Shown here: positions 8,663 through 17,678 of the stretch, one piece after another
Numbering within the stretch: position 1 is the first letter of the stretch
Layout of the letters: each line of letters starts with the position of its first letter
NCBI RefSeq assembly: GCF_016406125.1
Contig: NZ_CP066339.1
Location: 3,720,001 to 3,784,000, forward strand
DNA: 64,000 nucleotides
Source: Alicyclobacillus sp. SO9
GTDB lineage: Bacteria > Bacillota > Bacilli > Alicyclobacillales > Alicyclobacillaceae
Direction: 5' to 3'
Notes under the pieces: generated by a model
What the model saw: the letters and a program-made list of their open reading frames with translations, nothing else
Databases searched by the model: none
What the model was told of the DNA's origin: nothing
Translations under genes and position numbers: made by a program

Positions 8663-9187
8663 CTACCGCTTTAGTGCAAAATCAGGAACATATATAGTCA
8701 TCTGATGAAAGTTACGGTCCTGCACCAGACTGTTCTTCAAGCGAAAATCAGTAGTGATTAAATTAGTACCCCAATCATTGGCACAAACCGCATGAAAGAC
8801 ATCTTTTGCTCCATATTTTTCAGATGCACCCCATAAATCGATTGCAGTATGAACGGATGTAGCATCAAGGTCCAGAAGATCTACCAACTTCGTATTAATA
8901 AGATCAACTATCTTATCAGCATAGTCCTTCCGTATTGTACTTGGAGTTGATATGTGATTTCGAGCTTTATAATTTTCTGTCATCCTATGTAGATACTCAT
9001 TTATAACATCGTATGTAGTAAATAAACCAGGCGGCTCAACAGCGTTATTAATGACGTGCCTGTTGAAAAAATCCTCAACCGCGTCATGCCACACATCGTC
9101 AGAGTCAAAGTGTGCTATGAATATTCCTGCATCTACAAACAAGTTTACATCCGACAGGTCTAAGCTATCATTGTTAAAACAAACCAT
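8663..9187 (-). CDS. PIN-domain protein, putative toxin
   Basis: A 174-residue PIN-like protein. The four acidic positions expected for a metal-dependent ribonuclease are present: FVDAGIFIA, INEYLHR, AKDVFHAV and TTDFRLK. PIN proteins of this size are usually toxins paired with a small upstream antitoxin, and a 64-residue gene precedes it in the same direction. The ATG at 9187 lies at the foot of a perfect hairpin that also buries its G-rich ribosome site; a GTG at 9229 has no ribosome site. Length and motifs fit toxin-antitoxin toxins, but cellular targets are unknown. Confidence 0.75.
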   Translation of the reverse strand: MVCFNNDSLDLSDVNLFVDAGIFIAHFDSDDVWHDAVEDFFNRHVINNAVEPPGLFTTYDVINEYLHRMTENYKARNHISTPSTIRKDYADKIVDLINTKLVDLLDLDATSVHTAIDLWGASEKYGAKDVFHAVCANDWGTNLITTDFRLKNSLVQDRNFHQMTIYVPDFALKR

Positions 9188-9209
9188 AGTCGCCCCCGAC
9201 GGGCGACTA
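9187..9209 (-). promoter_or_regulatory. Hairpin covering the PIN toxin ribosome site
   Basis: A perfect 9-bp stem, TAGTCGCCC / GGGCGACTA, with a 5-nt loop. In the minus-strand RNA it includes the G-rich ribosome site and the A of the toxin ATG, so it should lower toxin translation unless opened, for instance by ribosomes arriving from the antitoxin gene. Confidence 0.6.
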
Positions 9210-9234
9210 GTCGTATGTCCTCTAGTCACTATAT

Positions 9235-9429
9235 TTATCGTTCCTCTTCCCGCTTACGCGTAATGTACTCTGATACTGATTCGTCGTCATCCCCATGAGG
9301 AACCTTTCCTTTAAGGCTTCCCGATGTCCTAATCCACGCCTTACGGGCTTCTTCAGTTATTTTGTGCTTAGGTGGTGTACGGCGTCCAAATGTTCGATCG
9401 GACTTTACGATTTCTTCTACTGGACTCAT
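9235..9429 (-). CDS. Putative antitoxin to the PIN protein
   Basis: A 64-residue charged protein starting MSPVEEIVKSD, with AGGTGA 5 nt before the ATG. An earlier start at 9492 lacks a ribosome site. It contains TPPKHKITEEARKAW and ends in a basic/acidic helix, ESVSEYITRKREEER. No known antitoxin fold is recognised. The role is inferred from size, charge and position 47 nt before the PIN gene in the same direction. Confidence 0.5.
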   Translation of the reverse strand: MSPVEEIVKSDRTFGRRTPPKHKITEEARKAWIRTSGSLKGKVPHGDDDESVSEYITRKREEER

Positions 9430-9592
9430 GTCGTTCACCTCATCCTCCTCATGTTTACATTCATTATAGTTGTCATTACCAGGTTTGTCCATAGATTCCC
9501 CCCCTTTAGTTACTTTTCTCTTACTTAGTATATTCCTACTTACCAGTTTTAATCCTTCAAAATGGCTCCCATGTTTTAGGATGGAGTTAAAT

Positions 9593-11089
9593 CTATCTCA
9601 AATCCACCCTCGCACGAAACTCCTCGACTTTTCCGTCCTCATCCACAACAATCATCTCAATAAGAAAAACCAGGAACCGTCTCAGTGCTTGTCGGTCCCC
9701 TTTCAAGACATCGGCGTACAACCGATCCCATTCAAGATTGTTAACTTCAATTTGCTCTACAAATTGAAGTTTCGTATTCAACTGCTCAATCTGCCGTTCC
9801 CACTTGTTACAATCAGCGCGTTTCTCAAGGCGATAGTGCTGAAGGACAAACAACATCTTTTCTTTCTTTCCACGGTCGCGATAGAGATTTCGCATTTCAA
9901 CATCCGCTTCATCCATGCGTTGTTTTGTTTCTTCAATCTGCTTCTGGAGTGCCTTGATGTCTCTTTTCATCATGTTGATATCATTCTTTAGACTGTCACG
10001 CACTTCGTTAAGAATCTCGTTGGTACCGCCTGGAACAAGCGAACGCCGATTGACTTCGTCAAGCAATGCCTGAATAATGTTGTCTTCAAAAGCATTAGCC
10101 TGAAATTTGCGGCAATGACAAGCATAGTATCGATCTCCATACCGTTTCCCCGTACTGCTTCTCGTCATTTGATTCAGAGTCTGAAATTCATGTCTGCAAT
10201 CCTTACAAGCCACTAGCCCTTTTAACAAAAAATTCGAGTTGTATAATCTCGGCGGAATCAGTCCTTTTCTTCTCTGGTCAAACAAGTTCCAGCAACGTTC
10301 CCATTCCTCTTTCGTTATAACGGCAGGTATGATATCTAGTTTTTTACTCTCCACCCATTCGCTTCGATCAGAAATGGAACTATGAGACCCGCGTCTTCCT
10401 TTAAATGCTGTCAGATACCCTGCGTAAAAGGGGTTGGTAACAATCGCTTTTACTTTTTCCTTCTTCCACTTTCCACCTAAGGAATTTGCGATACGGTAGA
10501 AACCTTCTCCCTTAAGGTATCGATTGAAAATTTCACGAACGAAAATGATTTCATCTGCGACTTGTGAAATCTCCCCATCTTTGAATTTGTACCCGTACGG
10601 TGGTTTTCGCCCAACCCACTCACCCTGTTCTATTCTAGAAGCCATTGTGTCACGGGTACGAACACGGGTTTGTTCTACCTCATATTGACTTAAGCCATCT
10701 TGCATGAGCTCAATCACGAGATCGCCAGAATCGTACAAACTTCTCGTTGATGCGAGAACAATTGGAATACCTAACTCGTGCATCTCGTCTCTTATTACCT
10801 GATGTTCATAAGCATCTCTTGCGAGTCGATCGCGACTGTAAGTGACAACAAAGTCAAACTGGTCGGTATGCGCATCATCAAGAAGACGCTGGAGATGTTT
10901 TCGCTTTTTAAGCGGAACTCTGGTTGCCGACACTGCCTTGTCTGGATACTCTACAGGCAGAAAAACACCATTAAACTCCTCAACGATTTGTTTAGCAGCA
11001 TGACGTTACATTTCCATTTCCTGTTTATCCGTCGAATGGCGTCCGTAAAACACACCACGTTTGCCACTCATCACATCACGTAGCGACAT
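9593..11089 (-). pseudogene. Large serine recombinase 2 with in-frame TAA
   Basis: A full-length large serine recombinase frame (498 codons) broken by one stop codon. The start ATG at 11089 has a near-perfect AAGGAGGTGG ribosome site and the N-terminus reads MSLRDVMSGKRGVFYGRHS, with catalytic Ser19. Codon 28 is TAA (11006-11008); the frame then continues intact through VTYSRDRLARDAYEHQ, the recombinase domain, a zinc ribbon (VACKDCRHEF ... YYACHCRKF) and a coiled coil. Downstream of the TAA a GTG exists, but the catalytic serine would be lost. A single change from CAA or GAA explains the stop. It may be a recent knock-out, a sequencing error, or read through. The start overlaps the end of recombinase 3 by 14 nt. 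Confidence 0.85.
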
Positions 11090-12590
11090 CTGTAACCACC
11101 TCCTTGGAGGTTACGTACGGATGTTTGAACGTTATATCAATACAACGAGAACCAACATCTATTCGTGAAACAATGTCACGAAAAAGCGTCCGCAGTTCGT
11201 CGGCAGTGCGAGCTGGAAGGGTATCAAGGAAGGCATCAATGTCGTCACTAAGTTGCTTAGGCGACTCCACCAAGGTTTTGACTTCCTCCAAGATGTCAAC
11301 AAACGCATCATAATCCTGCTGTACTGCATCTGTCTCGTCGTAAATCGTCATAAGCTTATTTGAAAGTGACTCTTTTTTCGTGGTGTCTAATTCCCGCAAA
11401 TACTGATCGGTACGTTTAACCATCGATGACTTGAGCCTCACTATCTCTTTGGAGAGCTCATCCATTTTGGATTCTAGTCGCTCCGTATTGGACTTTTCAT
11501 AACGCTTCAAAAGGTCATCCATATTTGCCTTCACGAATGTACTAAACAAGACCTTGGCTCGTTGCAACACTAAATGTTCAATATGGTCCTTACGTACACG
11601 GCATCTATGGGACGAGTCTGTACATTCATACATGCCAACTTTCACACCGTCCCGCGTGCGAGTCTTGGTGCTTAACGACTGCCCACATGTTTCACAGAAC
11701 AACAGTCCAGTGAGATGATAATCTATAGACGGACTCTCATTCTTTGCCCGTGTTGTTATCATCGATGGCAAAAGTTGCTGGACTTTTTCCCACTCGTCGA
11801 GTGAAACAATCGCGACGTTCTCATACGGTGCTTCGAATTCGCCTGCCCCTTCAAAAGAAATAATGTGTTTCCCCATATAGAGAGGGTGCGTTAAGATGTG
11901 CTCCAGATCCTGGACTTCCCATGAACGCGCCTTAATAACTTTTCCTTTTTTTACAACCGTGCGACTTCTCCCGATACTGTCAAAATATTTCTTGATTTCA
12001 TTTAGAGTCTCGAATTTCTCACTGAGTACTAGGTCATAGATCTCTCTCGCAATTTCAATGTCTCCTGGTGTCTTTGCGATTCTTTCTTTGCCCTTTTTAT
12101 CGACGTGATATCCAAATGGAACTTTTCCCGCATATTGTTTGTTTAAAAACTTCGATATCTTGGAATCCCGTATACGTTTTGCGATTTGTTCCCCTTCACG
12201 TTGGATAACACCTGCCATCAAGACTTCAAAGAACTCTCCAACAGCCGTATATGATAATGGATGTTCATTATCAGCTGTGAAAATGACGTTCACTTGGTGC
12301 TCTTTTAGCAAACGATAAATATACATGTACTCGTTAGCAGTTCGTGCTAGACGATCTCGTTTATACACCAATAAATTCTGAACCCGCCCCTTTTTTATAT
12401 CCGAAATAAGACGCCATAATTCAGGGCGGTCTCTCATGTTGTTTTTCCTAGCTGACGTGGATGGATCAGGATATTGGTCATCAATAACCAAAAGCTTTTG
12501 CTGAGCCATCTTGAACGCCATGGTACGCTGCATATCAACTGAATGCTCCTGTAAATCCGTAGAGCTACGATAATAAGCGACTATCCTCAT
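11076..12590 (-). CDS. Large serine recombinase 3
   Basis: A 504-residue large serine recombinase. It begins MRIVAYYRSSTDLQEHSV with the catalytic serine near residue 10; VYKRDRLARTANEY, a recombinase domain, a zinc ribbon (LFCETCGQSLS ... MYECTDSSHRCRV) and a long charged coiled coil follow. The ATG at 12590 has GGGAGGG 6 nt upstream. It overlaps the 65-residue gene before it and recombinase 2 after it, so the three form one transcription unit. With recombinase 2 apparently broken, this protein may act alone, or the pair may have worked together on a different att site from that of recombinase 1. Confidence 0.93.
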   Translation of the reverse strand: MRIVAYYRSSTDLQEHSVDMQRTMAFKMAQQKLLVIDDQYPDPSTSARKNNMRDRPELWRLISDIKKGRVQNLLVYKRDRLARTANEYMYIYRLLKEHQVNVIFTADNEHPLSYTAVGEFFEVLMAGVIQREGEQIAKRIRDSKISKFLNKQYAGKVPFGYHVDKKGKERIAKTPGDIEIAREIYDLVLSEKFETLNEIKKYFDSIGRSRTVVKKGKVIKARSWEVQDLEHILTHPLYMGKHIISFEGAGEFEAPYENVAIVSLDEWEKVQQLLPSMITTRAKNESPSIDYHLTGLLFCETCGQSLSTKTRTRDGVKVGMYECTDSSHRCRVRKDHIEHLVLQRAKVLFSTFVKANMDDLLKRYEKSNTERLESKMDELSKEIVRLKSSMVKRTDQYLRELDTTKKESLSNKLMTIYDETDAVQQDYDAFVDILEEVKTLVESPKQLSDDIDAFLDTLPARTADELRTLFRDIVSRIDVGSRCIDITFKHPYVTSKEVVTDVAT

Positions 12591-12762
12591 CACTGTCCCT
12601 CCCTGTATCGAGGGTATGACGTGCACATCGTTTATTTTCCACATTGCTTAAAACTGCTTCTTTAACAAGTTCGATATAAGCCTCGACCCATCTCTGGCAT
12701 GCGTCAGGATCGTGAACGTAACTAATTGAACAAATTTGCGGTTTTTGTTGTGCCTTTTTCAA
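12565..12762 (-). CDS. Small protein upstream of recombinase 3
   Basis: A 65-residue open frame starting with TTG at 12762, with AGGAGG 5 nt upstream. It ends 26 nt inside the recombinase 3 gene, which suggests coupled translation. The sequence KPQICSISYVHDPDACQRWVE is followed by an amphipathic helix, AYIELVKEAVLS. No family is recognised. Its position mirrors the 55-residue gene before recombinase 1. Confidence 0.6.
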   Translation of the reverse strand: MKKAQQKPQICSISYVHDPDACQRWVEAYIELVKEAVLSNVENKRCARHTLDTGRDSDEDSRLLS

Positions 12763-12873
12763 GTCTTCCTCCTGAGTCAGCTGTTATATTTGTAATGCTC
12801 CCAAGCTTTCATAATGAGCTTGATGTTGTTTTTAACGTGTGTGCTCTGAAACTTCATTCCTAATCTGTTTTCC

Positions 12874-12895
12874 ATTATAACCTTCCTTATAAGGA
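12874..12895 (-). promoter_or_regulatory. Promoter and palindrome for the recombinase 3/2 operon
   Basis: On the minus strand TATAAT (plus 12874-12879) forms a perfect -10 about 110 nt before the first gene. A 12-bp perfect palindrome, TCCTTATAAGGA (12884-12895), sits in the spacer where a repressor would block polymerase. A second inverted repeat, ACATA N4 TATGT, lies at 12901-12914. The -35 is weak. Confidence 0.5.
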
Positions 12896-12948
12896 TATAA
12901 ACATATCGTTATGTATAAAATAGACAAATTGAACTGCTCCAAGCCTTC

Positions 12949-13242
12949 CTAGATTTCTGTTAGCTCTTGTGAAAAGTCGGGTAATTCGTTGAAGGATATT
13001 CCCAGTTCCTGAATCAGATTATGATTGAGGGAGTAAGAAACCCACATTCCATGGCGCCTTTCACGTACAAGCCCCACCTGCTTAAGGCGAGCCAAATGCC
13101 GAGAAATTGCTGGCTGTGAAATGTCAAAAAGCGCTACAATCTCAGACACGTAACAATCACGGGTGTTCAGCAGCGAAATTATCTTTAGCCGCGTCGGGTC
13201 TCCTATTGCTTTGTACATGTTCGCTAAATCTACAAATTTCAC
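12949..13242 (-). CDS. ArsR-family winged-helix repressor
   Basis: A 97-residue ArsR-type DNA-binding protein. The helix-turn-helix reads CYVSEIVALFDISQPAISRHLARL, followed by the wing RERRHGMWVSYSL. The family motif MYKAIGDPTRLKIISLL is present near the N-terminus. The start is GTG at 13242 with GGTGG about 8 nt upstream. The residue DCYVSE keeps one of the family's metal-site positions, but an ELCVCDL-type cysteine pair is absent, so metal sensing is doubtful. It may control the recombinase operon that follows it or the cargo genes; this is inference. Confidence 0.85.
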   Translation of the reverse strand: MKFVDLANMYKAIGDPTRLKIISLLNTRDCYVSEIVALFDISQPAISRHLARLKQVGLVRERRHGMWVSYSLNHNLIQELGISFNELPDFSQELTEI

Positions 13243-13788
13243 TATGTATGCACCACCATTAACAGCTTGCTTTCATATATCACTATTGTTTCCCTTTTTT
13301 ATTTGGTTAGTCCCCGTTACTCTGTTTACATATTCATCCTCAATCGCAATCGTCGAACAGATATAAGAGTGGATTAGAACACCTACAGACTACAAAAAGA
13401 GTTTACATGCAGTAATTTCTCTGTTGGCAAAACAAGATTATCGTGGTTTCATGTAAGAGGTCAATTTTCACAGAGAGAGGAGAGTATTATAATTCCAAAA
13501 TTTTCAATTATCAGAAAAATAATGGGGTCACAAGGCTAGATAATTTGTCGATAAACCAGCTAATTCTGTAAATAGATGAACAGCATTAAGTGGTCTTACA
13601 TCATGTATTGAATTGATATACATCTTCACAATTATGAACATAAAGATAAAACAGGTGTTTTATGAAACTCTGAACAATATTGATGAAAGCACCATAAGCA
13701 TCTCCATCTCCCTATAAAATACTTTCTGAAAATTTAAATAAAATTATAGGGACGTTATGACTAAAAAAAGAAACGGAATTCGTGAAAA
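13243..13788. other. Gene-free AT-rich gap
   Basis: About 545 nt between the kinase and the ArsR gene, AT-rich, with no convincing open frame, strong hairpin or repeat. It probably holds the ArsR promoter at its left end. Confidence 0.5.
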
Positions 13789-15153
13789 TTAATCTGAAAA
13801 AATCTCAATAAAGGCGTAATGCTTTACTTTTTCTTCCACTCTACTGAAAAACGGCGCTACAACAGTTTTTTTAGTTCGTAGAACCATGGCTAAATTTTGA
13901 AGCTGTCGCTCATCTGAATATTGTGCAGTTAACATTCTTTCCAGTCCCTTTGATAATTCACCAAAAGAAGGCTGTATATCAATAAAGGTGGATAAAATCT
14001 GAGTTCGAACATCTGTGTCGTTCGAATTATTATACGTGAGAAACATTACGTTTCCAATTTCTAACATCAGGGAAAAGGACCAACCAACTTGGTGACTAAT
14101 TCGAGTCATTTGCTCACAATAGTTGTCTACGAATTTTTTAATAAAATCCTGTTCAGCATGTTGTAACCAATACTCAAGTAGATTGAACGGGATATTTATT
14201 AGGGGTTGGAAATATGATAAATACGTACTACGCCCATAGTCATAGTTGCGGGTCTTCAGAAGTAGATCTCCTAAATCGAGAAGTTCCTTGTCACTTAATG
14301 TCCCATTTGCCTCAAAGGATGTCTTGATCTCTTCAATTGTCCCCTTAGTTCCTGTAGACATTCCGCGAATGGTACCTACAATCCTTCGTACTTCCAAAAC
14401 GCTGTTGGGGCGCTTCATTGGTTCTCTCTTCATGCATTCATTAACCACAAACCGAATTCCCGTCATTGGTTTAACGAAGCGCGGATCTTGTCCTTGTGTG
14501 AAGATAAATGAAATCAAGGCACCGAGTGAATAGATGTCTGACCGTACACTTGCGTCCTTTATAGAGAAGAGCTGCTCTGGTGCCGTAAACGCAGCTTGAC
14601 CTAAGCGATTATCGGCTGTCTTAGAAAGAGGCGCTGAGCCTGTAGAAAAGTTTCTTCCGAGCCCAAAATCACTAACTTTCACATCCAGTTCTCGACTAGC
14701 GTCCTCAAAAATCAAAATATTGCTTGGGGCGAGATCTCGATGCAAAATCTCTCTTTCGTGTGCATCTTCTAAAGCATCCATCACGGATTCAATAATTCGA
14801 TACATTTCTTCTTCATGAGATTCAAATACCAATTTCTCTACGTATTCGTGTAACGTTGCTGTTGCTTTAGGCATTGTATACCAGGGGAAATCTGATTCCT
14901 TGGAGTACTCTAGAATATCAACAACGTGAGGATTGTCTTTAAGCTCCAATAGGATATCAATTTCGCGAAGAAAACGTCTCCTATCTCTTTCATCTTCACT
15001 GGGGAGATATCGTTTTAATACAATCTCGGAGCTTGTTTGCCCATTATACAATTCGTATACGGTACCATATGCGCCGCTACCGATTTCACGAAAGGTATCG
15101 TATTTGCTGCAAATTTGTTCATGTTGTCCAAGCAATTTTTCTAGTGAGTTCAT
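13789..15153 (-). CDS. Hanks-type Ser/Thr protein kinase with C-terminal helical region
   Basis: A 454-residue soluble kinase. The N-terminal domain (about residues 18-265) has the glycine loop IGSGAYGTVYE, ATP lysine in EIVLKRYL, the catalytic loop HRDLAPSN, the metal motif SDFGLGRN and the APEQLF segment. The remaining 190 residues are helical, without membrane spans or PASTA repeats, so this is not the usual PrkC cell-wall kinase. A GGAGTGG site lies about 11 nt before the ATG. It is an orphan kinase among defence-like cargo, which suggests phage sensing or abortive infection, but its substrate is unknown. Confidence 0.88.
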   Translation of the reverse strand: MNSLEKLLGQHEQICSKYDTFREIGSGAYGTVYELYNGQTSSEIVLKRYLPSEDERDRRRFLREIDILLELKDNPHVVDILEYSKESDFPWYTMPKATATLHEYVEKLVFESHEEEMYRIIESVMDALEDAHEREILHRDLAPSNILIFEDASRELDVKVSDFGLGRNFSTGSAPLSKTADNRLGQAAFTAPEQLFSIKDASVRSDIYSLGALISFIFTQGQDPRFVKPMTGIRFVVNECMKREPMKRPNSVLEVRRIVGTIRGMSTGTKGTIEEIKTSFEANGTLSDKELLDLGDLLLKTRNYDYGRSTYLSYFQPLINIPFNLLEYWLQHAEQDFIKKFVDNYCEQMTRISHQVGWSFSLMLEIGNVMFLTYNNSNDTDVRTQILSTFIDIQPSFGELSKGLERMLTAQYSDERQLQNLAMVLRTKKTVVAPFFSRVEEKVKHYAFIEIFSD

Positions 15154-15248
15154 TACTTGCTAGTCCACTCCAAATCTTTGTTTACCTAATAAGTTGTATG
15201 AGTCTCAGCCCATATAAGTGGGCAGAGCCTCTTTCTTATATTTCATAA

Positions 15249-16394
15249 CTAATAAACATTATTACTTCGTAAGTTAATCATCGGCTCAGGTTCTTTGTAA
15301 TTAAGTCTACCTTCATCAAGGTTACAAAACATCTCAAGAAGATCTTGTGGAACAGCTATCTCCTGAATCAACTGCAATTCATTCTTAATATTCTTGTCTA
15401 ACATAGTTAGAATACTCTTCTTTAGAACAACGGGTTCCTGCAAGGGATACACATCATCCAGAGGTTCCTTGACCCGCATCTTCTTCATCGACATCTGCTT
15501 AACTAAAGAAGTGTATCTGCTATCATCAATAATGCCTAAATTCAAACATCTGTATAGCATTGCTGCGATGGACACATGCCAATATTTTTTTAATTCTACA
15601 AAGTGTAGTAACGTCGTTGATGTAACTGTCTTAGCAAATGCCTCTTTTGGAAGCAAGAATGAAGATGCGAATAGATTTGCTTGGCTTTCCATTCTTTTGA
15701 ACTCTACTCGGCTAAGAATATCTTGATTATCAATTGCCTTGTGCATTAATACATGCCCCAATTCATGTGCACCGTCAAATTGCCGTCTAAAGGCAGACTG
15801 TTTATCATTCCCGAGAAAAACGAAGGGGCGACCTGTTCTTTGTTGGCAAAAGGCGTCTACCTTTCGACTATCCGTATCGACAGAATATACAATGATCCCA
15901 TTTCGCTCCATAAGATGGACGATGTTGGTGATTGGCTGCTCTCCGATACCCCAGTATCTACGTAGGTCTCTAGCAAGCGTCTCAATCGAGGTCTCATCCC
16001 ACTCAGTATCAGAATAGCGGATGGTATCTGGCAAGTTTAATTCAGGGAACTCAATAAAATTAGAGAGATATGAATAGATATAACCAGCTACTAAGGATTT
16101 GTTGAATTGTATTTCTTTACTCTTTTTTGTAGCAGTGGCATTAGCACGAAAAAACGTATTTCCTACATATTGCTGCTTAAATTCTCGGTAGAAAAAGTCT
16201 TTTGGGAATTTTAGGATGTTCATGATCGCCATAATGGTTTCTGATTTTGGTGTATACTCACCTAATTCAAATTGAGATACTGCTTGTTTGGAGACGCCGA
16301 TCTGGTGTGCTAGTTCACTAATACTGAGCCCCCTAACTAGCCGTGCTTCCTTTAAACGTCGAGGATTAAATTGCTGCTCATTCTTTATTTTCAT
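15249..16394 (-). CDS. XRE regulator fused to ImmA/IrrE metallopeptidase
   Basis: A 381-residue protein. Residues 10-65 form an XRE helix-turn-helix (LSISELAHQIGVSKQAVSQFE). A zinc peptidase domain follows with HELGH at 200-204 and the downstream acidic FKRMESQANLFASSFLLP that supplies the third ligand. Such fusions derepress mobile elements by cutting a repressor or act in toxin-antitoxin-like pairs. The next gene (227 residues, unknown) lies 30 nt upstream and is probably co-transcribed. The target has to be inferred; the neighbouring regulators of the element are candidates. Confidence 0.9.
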   Translation of the reverse strand: MKIKNEQQFNPRRLKEARLVRGLSISELAHQIGVSKQAVSQFELGEYTPKSETIMAIMNILKFPKDFFYREFKQQYVGNTFFRANATATKKSKEIQFNKSLVAGYIYSYLSNFIEFPELNLPDTIRYSDTEWDETSIETLARDLRRYWGIGEQPITNIVHLMERNGIIVYSVDTDSRKVDAFCQQRTGRPFVFLGNDKQSAFRRQFDGAHELGHVLMHKAIDNQDILSRVEFKRMESQANLFASSFLLPKEAFAKTVTSTTLLHFVELKKYWHVSIAAMLYRCLNLGIIDDSRYTSLVKQMSMKKMRVKEPLDDVYPLQEPVVLKKSILTMLDKNIKNELQLIQEIAVPQDLLEMFCNLDEGRLNYKEPEPMINLRSNNVY

Positions 16395-16424
16395 TGTTGA
16401 TTGCCCCTAATCTTTAAGTTGACT

Positions 16425-17108
16425 CTAAGATGAAGACGTATCGTCCTTTAGCTTCACTACAATATCGCTATCTGAAACAGAAGACTTTAACGGTGTTTCA
16501 ATATCCGATACTTGGTAGCTTGGCAAACGTACAATTTCCTCGGTGTTTGAAACGATAGAATCCGTGATTTCATCTTTGTAAATCCAGTCTGACTGATCTG
16601 GGTATAGTGCACCCTCATAGACTGTATCACTATCACCATCGTAACTTACAATAACACCAAACGGTTGGTATACGGTCCCAAGTGGCAATGAACTCTGGAT
16701 TGTTGTATCCTCAAATTGATCAAAGGATGCGCCCATTCCCATTAAGCGGCTAATATTTGAAGAGGCAAAATCTCCACGATATCCACTGGGTTCATAAATA
16801 TATTTACTTTTAGGTAATTTTGATACCAGTATGAAAATATTACGAACCATGTCTTGAATCACAAGATAGGGATGAAACCCCGCTCTTCGTTTGAAAATCT
16901 TCAGTTGCAAATGCGAGTTACGTTGAACTTCGTTTTCCACATGGGTATTGACGCAATCGTACTGCATACGTGGAGCGAACGTTCTCGTTGTGAATTCTGG
17001 CAACAAATCCCTGATGCTCTGAAACTGTTCCTTTCCCTTCTTAATTCCCAGTAGAATTACATTGCGCTGTTCATTGAGTAGCTTGCAATCTTCCACGTAT
17101 GACTGCAC
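16425..17108 (-). CDS. Unknown protein co-transcribed with XRE-ImmA
   Basis: A 227-residue soluble protein of unknown function. It starts with GTG at 17108 behind a strong GAGGAGGT site and ends 30 nt before the XRE-ImmA gene. There are no membrane spans or signal peptide. The middle contains LQLKIFKRRAGFHPYLVIQDMVRNIFILVSKLPKSK and a patch GYRGDFASSNISRLMG; the C-terminal 40 residues are acidic and Ser-rich. The tight pairing suggests a partner, substrate or antidote of the ImmA protein. Confidence 0.7.
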   Translation of the reverse strand: MQSYVEDCKLLNEQRNVILLGIKKGKEQFQSIRDLLPEFTTRTFAPRMQYDCVNTHVENEVQRNSHLQLKIFKRRAGFHPYLVIQDMVRNIFILVSKLPKSKYIYEPSGYRGDFASSNISRLMGMGASFDQFEDTTIQSSLPLGTVYQPFGVIVSYDGDSDTVYEGALYPDQSDWIYKDEITDSIVSNTEEIVRLPSYQVSDIETPLKSSVSDSDIVVKLKDDTSSS

Positions 17109-17678
17109 GAATAGACCTCCTCTACCAATAGTTGCAAGGCTATTGTTTACCTTTTTATATCATTTGTCAAGTCCCACTGAAAATAAATCCGAATTTCAAA
17201 AGTCGTAGTTGTCTTAATAATTAGGAGTGTTAGAGGACAGTCTTCAACGTAGGCGAAACATCACATGACTCCGCGCGTGCCTGTTTGTTGTGAATGATTA
17301 TGAATTTTAAATCTAGCGGTCAAAACCAATTGGCTACAACTGTTTTCACTGAATTTAAATGCGGATCTCTCAAATCCCGAAGACGCTATAAGGAAAAATG
17401 CGCATTCCGCAGCTATACACTTTGTTGATGGGCGACAGGAGGACTTTCGAACGACCAATACCAGGAATTGTATGAAGGATGCAACGAAGCATGTTAAACA
17501 TTTGCTGGATGGTAGACAATCTCACATACTGAGCAACAGGTTGATTGTCGAAGTGGCTAATATAACCTGATTAAAAATAAATATTGTCTAAAATGACCGA
17601 ACGAGATCTCGCGCGCGGTCATTTTGATTTTCCGTTATAAGACATGAGGCATATAACTGCGTCCTTGGCACTTTTCAA
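17109..17678. other. Gap with terminator and possible coding remnant
   Basis: About 570 nt without an intact gene. A plus-strand frame is open for 88 codons at 17304-17570 with protein-like composition but no start codon, so it may be the remnant of a lost gene. A strong hairpin lies at 17590-17625. Confidence 0.45.
17590..17625 (-). terminator. Terminator of the graspetide-like operon
   Basis: AAAATGACCG / CGGTCATTTT gives a perfect 10-bp stem whose loop contains the palindrome CGAGATCTCG. It lies 54 nt after the last gene of the operon on the minus strand and ends in T residues; it could also stop plus-strand transcription. Confidence 0.7.

Noticed and set aside
17304-17570. 88-codon plus-strand frame in the gap before the peptide operon terminator
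   Set aside because: No start codon or ribosome site; at most a remnant of a lost gene.
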